Shown piece by piece: positions 6,131 through 9,052 of a DNA stretch of 9,052 bases. Every line of letters starts with the position of its first letter. Positions within the stretch are counted from its first letter, which is position 1. Where the stretch lies: NCBI GenBank assembly GCA_964354135.1, contig CAYGZA010000283.1, positions 1 through 9,052 on the forward strand, in the 5' to 3' direction. This stretch comes from CAYGZA01 sp964354135 (lineage in GTDB: Bacteria > Planctomycetota > Planctomycetia > Pirellulales > Thermoguttaceae). A program made the translations under genes and the position numbers. The notes under the pieces were generated by a model. That model was not told the DNA's origin. It searched no databases and saw only the letters and a program-made list of their open reading frames with translations.

Positions 6131-8749
6131 TTACGCGACCTCGAAGGTGCGGACCTTCCACGGCCGGACACGGAAGGTCAGCCGGCCGCTGCTGAGGGCG
6201 GCGTCGGCGAGTTTACGACCCAAGAGGTCCGTCTCGACGGCCTTCGCCAGCGGCAGCCCGAGCTCGATGCTCGCGTCGGCCTCCTGCCCCTGGTTTTCGA
6301 CCACGCGGAGCTCGAAGCCGGGGCCGGTCTTCTTGCGGAACGCGGAAAGATGGACGTTGCGGGGCCCGACCTTGAGGAAGCCCTTTGCGGGCGGGAGCAC
6401 GCCCGGCCGGGGCGACCCGACCGCGGCGAACATCGGCCGCGTAAACGCCGCGGCAGCCCGCAGGCGATCGGCGTTGGCCAGCTCCCCCGCGTGCGGCAGC
6501 AGGCCGTGGCGGTACTCCGCATAGACCGGCCAGCCGTACTCGCGCGAAAAATGCGACTCCCACTCCCGCATCAAGAGATTGGAGATCGCGCCGCCGGGAT
6601 GCCGCTTGAAATACTGGGTGCCCGCGTGCAGGAGCAACAGTCCGACGTCCTTGCCCACAAGGTCGACAAACGTGAGGGCGTGGAAAGCCTCCTTCTTTGC
6701 GGGCTCAACCGCCAGGGGAAAATCACGGAGCAAAAGCGACGGCTCGAAGCCCGGCGCGAACGAGACCCAGTAGCCTTCCTCGATGTCGGGCGGCGACCGG
6801 TCGGAATGGGGCGGGACTCGGGCGAGCACGCGGGTCAGGACCTCGACCAGGGGCGAGCCCGCCGCGAGCGAGACCCGGGTCTCGAACGTCAGGAAGGGCC
6901 AACGATGCTGGGCCCGAACCGTGGCCCGCAGCGGCCCGCGCTCCGTCCAGTCGATCTGGGCCTTGGAGCCGGCGCTGTCGTAGCGCGGCGGCGGATTGGG
7001 GGTGAGGGAGAGATTGGGGTTGGGCTTGCCGGTGAAGTGCGGGAAGGCCCCGCGCTTGCCGTCGAGCAACTCGCGGCCGGATCTCTTGTGGACCAGGCTG
7101 GCCACGGCCCCGGTCGCGGGACTGAGCCCGACGCGGAGGTACTCGTTTTCCAACAGCAGCTTCGACTCGTCGATCCGCAGGGACGTCGGCACCGAGGCCG
7201 CGGGAGCGGCTGCCGCGTCGAGGTAATAGGTGTCGTATCCCGCCGAGGGGACGTTCTGGGCCAGGAACGCCACGTCGGCCACCACCAGGTTTCCCTGCTC
7301 GTCCTTATGGCTCCTGACGATTTGCGAGGGAACAACGCGGCCCGCGCGGTCCTTGACCACCACCCCTTGGGCCCTCTCGGGCATGGGGTAAATGCGCCCG
7401 GTGAGCACCAGGTCGCTGCGGTCCCAGGCGTGCGGGTTGAAGACGGTGACGGCCAGGCGGCCCTGCTTGCCGGTCTGCGAGTCGATCCGCTCGACGAGGC
7501 GGGCCAGCGAGGCGTCGAGCACCGTCTGGCCTTGCTTCTGGGCGGCGTCGAGGTGGTTAAATCCGATCGCGCCCCAGGTGAAGTTGTGGAAATCCTCCAG
7601 GCGGTCCAGCGGTGCCATGCGGTCGCCCTGCCAGCGGGAATACTCGCAGAGGCCCACGTCGTGGCTCTGTGAGGCGAGCAGGTCTTTCCATGCCTTCTCC
7701 AGGGCTTCGGCATGGGACTTCGCGCCGAGGGCCGCGGCGACGGCATCGAACAACTCGGCCGCCAGCAAGAGCCCTTCCACTTTGCGGTCGAGGATCCGCA
7801 CCTGGTCGCCCCCGAGGCCCCAGGTGAGCGACTTGCTCCAGGCGTCCATCGGCAGGTAGATGGTCTCCTTGGGATTGGCGCCGTACTTGTCGAGATACTG
7901 TTGGAGGGTGACGAATTCGACCGGGTACTGCTCGGCGATGGCCTTGTACTTGGCGGGCCCGGTCAGATAGGCCGGCTGCTCCGGCGACTCCCAGCCGAAT
8001 TCCTCCCAGGTGAACAAGAGCGGCTTGCCCAGGGACTGGAGCTTCTTGAACGCCGGGGAATCCACGAGCTTCTTCAAGTCCGGCGAGTAGCCGAAGAGCG
8101 AGTTCTTGGGGACGCAGGGGATCGTCGTTCCGTCGATGCCCTTCCACGCCAAGGCGTTCAGCTCCAGCACGGGACAGCCGGCCCGGCCCCACGTGTCCAA
8201 CTGGGCCAGGCTGGCGTAGCGGAAGCCGGCCAGGGCGGCGATCTGCGGCACTTGCGGATGCGTGAACTCCTCCTCCTCCAGGAACGTAACCATCTCGTAG
8301 CCCAGGGCCTTGCGGATCACTTCCCGCCCAACGACGACCTGCCGGATGTTCGACTCGCCGCCGATCGACGTGCCCATGGGCTGCCCGTAGGTCCCGCCGA
8401 TCAGCTCCACTTTGCCGGCGGCGAGCTGCCGCTTGAGCCGCTCGGCCACCTCGGGGAACTTTTCGGCCATGAGCTCGTAGGCCCGGGCGTCGAGGTTGAT
8501 GCAGGTCTTGGCGTGCGGGGGTCGGTCGGCCATTTCCATGGCGTCGGTCGCCGAGAGGACGCAGGATTCGATCCCCAACTGCCAGCCGATGCCGATGTAG
8601 CTCCAGTGGTTGCAGATGGTCACGCAGAGGCCGGCGGGGGCGTCCGCCGCGGCCGCTTGTCCGAGCAAAGCCGGCCCGGCCAGCAGGGTCCCGGCGCCGC
8701 CCAGCAGACCGGTTTTCAGAAACGCCCTACGCGTTACGTTCTCAGCCAT
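6131..8749 (-). CDS. Tat-exported GH38-like (alpha-mannosidase-like) glycosidase
   Basis: An 872-residue exported protein. ATG 8747-8749 is chosen: GGAG lies 7 bases upstream and the product opens with a textbook twin-arginine signal, TRRAFLK (6-12), a hydrophobic stretch and an Ala-rich cleavage region near 32-36. The same frame is open upstream to 9010 but runs across a hairpin repeat and the next gene. Residues about 40-430 resemble the GH38 N-terminal and middle domains: GGESNIRQVVVGREVIRKALG (130-150), FLEEEEFTHPQVPQIAALAGF (156-176), a WGLGGDQ...RKVEGLLLAAE helix region (310-332) and WKDLLASQSHDVGL (354-367). The rest resembles the GH38 C-terminal beta domain. Against classical GH38 enzymes, the nucleophile Asp position is Glu159, the usual first His-x-Asp metal motif reads His48-Trp-Ser, and the later metal His is kept as His363. 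It may be a divergent enzyme or an altered-specificity branch. Exported alpha-glycoside cleavage is inferred. Confidence 0.85.
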   Translation of the reverse strand: MAENVTRRAFLKTGLLGGAGTLLAGPALLGQAAAADAPAGLCVTICNHWSYIGIGWQLGIESCVLSATDAMEMADRPPHAKTCINLDARAYELMAEKFPEVAERLKRQLAAGKVELIGGTYGQPMGTSIGGESNIRQVVVGREVIRKALGYEMVTFLEEEEFTHPQVPQIAALAGFRYASLAQLDTWGRAGCPVLELNALAWKGIDGTTIPCVPKNSLFGYSPDLKKLVDSPAFKKLQSLGKPLLFTWEEFGWESPEQPAYLTGPAKYKAIAEQYPVEFVTLQQYLDKYGANPKETIYLPMDAWSKSLTWGLGGDQVRILDRKVEGLLLAAELFDAVAAALGAKSHAEALEKAWKDLLASQSHDVGLCEYSRWQGDRMAPLDRLEDFHNFTWGAIGFNHLDAAQKQGQTVLDASLARLVERIDSQTGKQGRLAVTVFNPHAWDRSDLVLTGRIYPMPERAQGVVVKDRAGRVVPSQIVRSHKDEQGNLVVADVAFLAQNVPSAGYDTYYLDAAAAPAASVPTSLRIDESKLLLENEYLRVGLSPATGAVASLVHKRSGRELLDGKRGAFPHFTGKPNPNLSLTPNPPPRYDSAGSKAQIDWTERGPLRATVRAQHRWPFLTFETRVSLAAGSPLVEVLTRVLARVPPHSDRSPPDIEEGYWVSFAPGFEPSLLLRDFPLAVEPAKKEAFHALTFVDLVGKDVGLLLLHAGTQYFKRHPGGAISNLLMREWESHFSREYGWPVYAEYRHGLLPHAGELANADRLRAAAAFTRPMFAAVGSPRPGVLPPAKGFLKVGPRNVHLSAFRKKTGPGFELRVVENQGQEADASIELGLPLAKAVETDLLGRKLADAALSSGRLTFRVRPWKVRTFEVA

Positions 8750-8787
8750 GGCGAAAACTCCAATGGAAGACGATGTTCTTGCGCGCC

Positions 8788-8818
8788 CCTGGTTCCCACG
8801 CGGAGCGTGGGAACCAGG
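8788..8818. repeat. REP-like perfect hairpin, 14-bp stem
   Basis: Left arm CCTGGTTCCCACGC (8788-8801), a GGA loop (8802-8804), and right arm GCGTGGGAACCAGG (8805-8818) match without a mismatch. It lies in the 83-base gap between the sialidase-like stop and the GH38-like start. The GTTCCCACGC...GCGTGGGAAC core is like dispersed palindromes I have seen in planctomycete and other bacterial genomes. No T-run follows on either strand, so it is not a standard intrinsic terminator. It could still slow transcription or protect the upstream mRNA 3' end. Confidence 0.8.
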
Positions 8819-8832
8819 CTTTCCTTGGGTTC

Positions 8833-9052
8833 TTACGGCGGGAGCCACTCGATGCCGGACTTCGTGGCCCGCAATCGTTTGCAGCGGATGCTCGACCCCT
8901 GGCCCTCTTCGTAATACACAATCAATACCGTGCCGTCCTTCAGGTTGACCATCGAGGGATACGCCCCGATCACGTTGTCCACCAGCACGTTGGGGCTCCA
9001 CGTTTTGCACTCGTCGAGGCTGTAGTGCAGGCTCGTGGTCGGCACGCGATGG
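8833..9052 (-). CDS. Sialidase-like (BNR/Asp-box) protein, C-terminal fragment
   Basis: The frame is open from the window edge to TAA (8833-8835), giving about 72 residues; the start lies beyond base 9052. The GTG at 9045 is internal, since the frame continues upstream (His-Arg before it). The fragment has SLDECKTW, which matches the Asp-box pattern SxDxGxTW except that Cys replaces Gly, followed by VIGAYPSMVNLKDGTVLIVYYEEGQGSSIRC and a short basic end. This arrangement, ending in GAYPS...L.DG..L.VYYE, is typical of the last blade of exo-sialidase/BNR-repeat beta-propellers in planctomycetes. Probable role: an exported glycosidase acting on sialic acid or a related acidic sugar. Other BNR proteins cannot be excluded from so little sequence. 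The next gene on the same strand is the GH38-like glycosidase, so both may be co-transcribed through the hairpin. Confidence 0.75.
   Translation of the reverse strand, partial: HRVPTTSLHYSLDECKTWSPNVLVDNVIGAYPSMVNLKDGTVLIVYYEEGQGSSIRCKRLRATKSGIEWLPP

Noticed and set aside
6089..7672. 527-residue open frame on the plus strand
   Set aside because: It is antisense to the GH38-like gene, has no recognisable domain, and reflects the absence of stops opposite GC-rich coding sequence.
7712..8914. 400-residue open frame on the plus strand
   Set aside because: Antisense shadow of the GH38-like gene, also running through the hairpin repeat.
8750..9010. N-terminal extension of the GH38-like frame by 87 residues
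   Set aside because: It crosses the hairpin repeat and overlaps the sialidase-like coding end on the same strand, while the ATG at 8749 has a ribosome site and starts a perfect Tat signal.

Overview
The window looks like a piece of a Planctomycetota chromosome, probably Pirellulales-like. The grounds are high GC, large exported glycosidases, a small conserved-looking protein, and a lipoprotein and RNase D that resemble planctomycete family members. This placement rests on recognition of protein families, not on a search. I see no phage, insertion sequence, CRISPR, tRNA or rRNA.

Layout from left to right. (1) 1-1170, minus strand: the N-terminal 390 codons of an exported GH127 (beta-L-arabinofuranosidase type) glycosidase, cut by the window edge. 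(2) 1171-1646: a non-coding stretch that appears to hold divergent promoters. (3) 1647-2771, plus strand: a lipoprotein with a conserved N-terminal domain and a long Pro/Ala-rich tail. (4) 5604 to 2811, minus strand: a two-gene operon of a NhaD/CitMHS-like ion antiporter followed, after one base, by ribonuclease D. (5) 5605-5839: a divergent spacer with the best promoter in the window, whose -35/-10 spacer contains a 12-bp perfect palindrome. It drives (6) a 70-residue protein, 5840-6052, plus strand. (7) 8749 to 6131, minus strand: a Tat-exported GH38-like glycosidase with altered catalytic positions. (8) 8788-8818: a perfect 14-bp-stem REP-like hairpin. (9) 8833-9052, minus strand: the C-terminal end of a sialidase-like protein.

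The outer genes (GH127, GH38-like, sialidase-like) suggest a bacterium that breaks down complex glycans outside the cytoplasm. The central antiporter-RNase D pair and the small protein look like household genes. I found no convincing new multi-gene system. The points most worth checking are the substituted active-site residues in the GH38-like protein and RNase D, the small protein with its palindrome-bearing promoter, and the REP-like hairpin.
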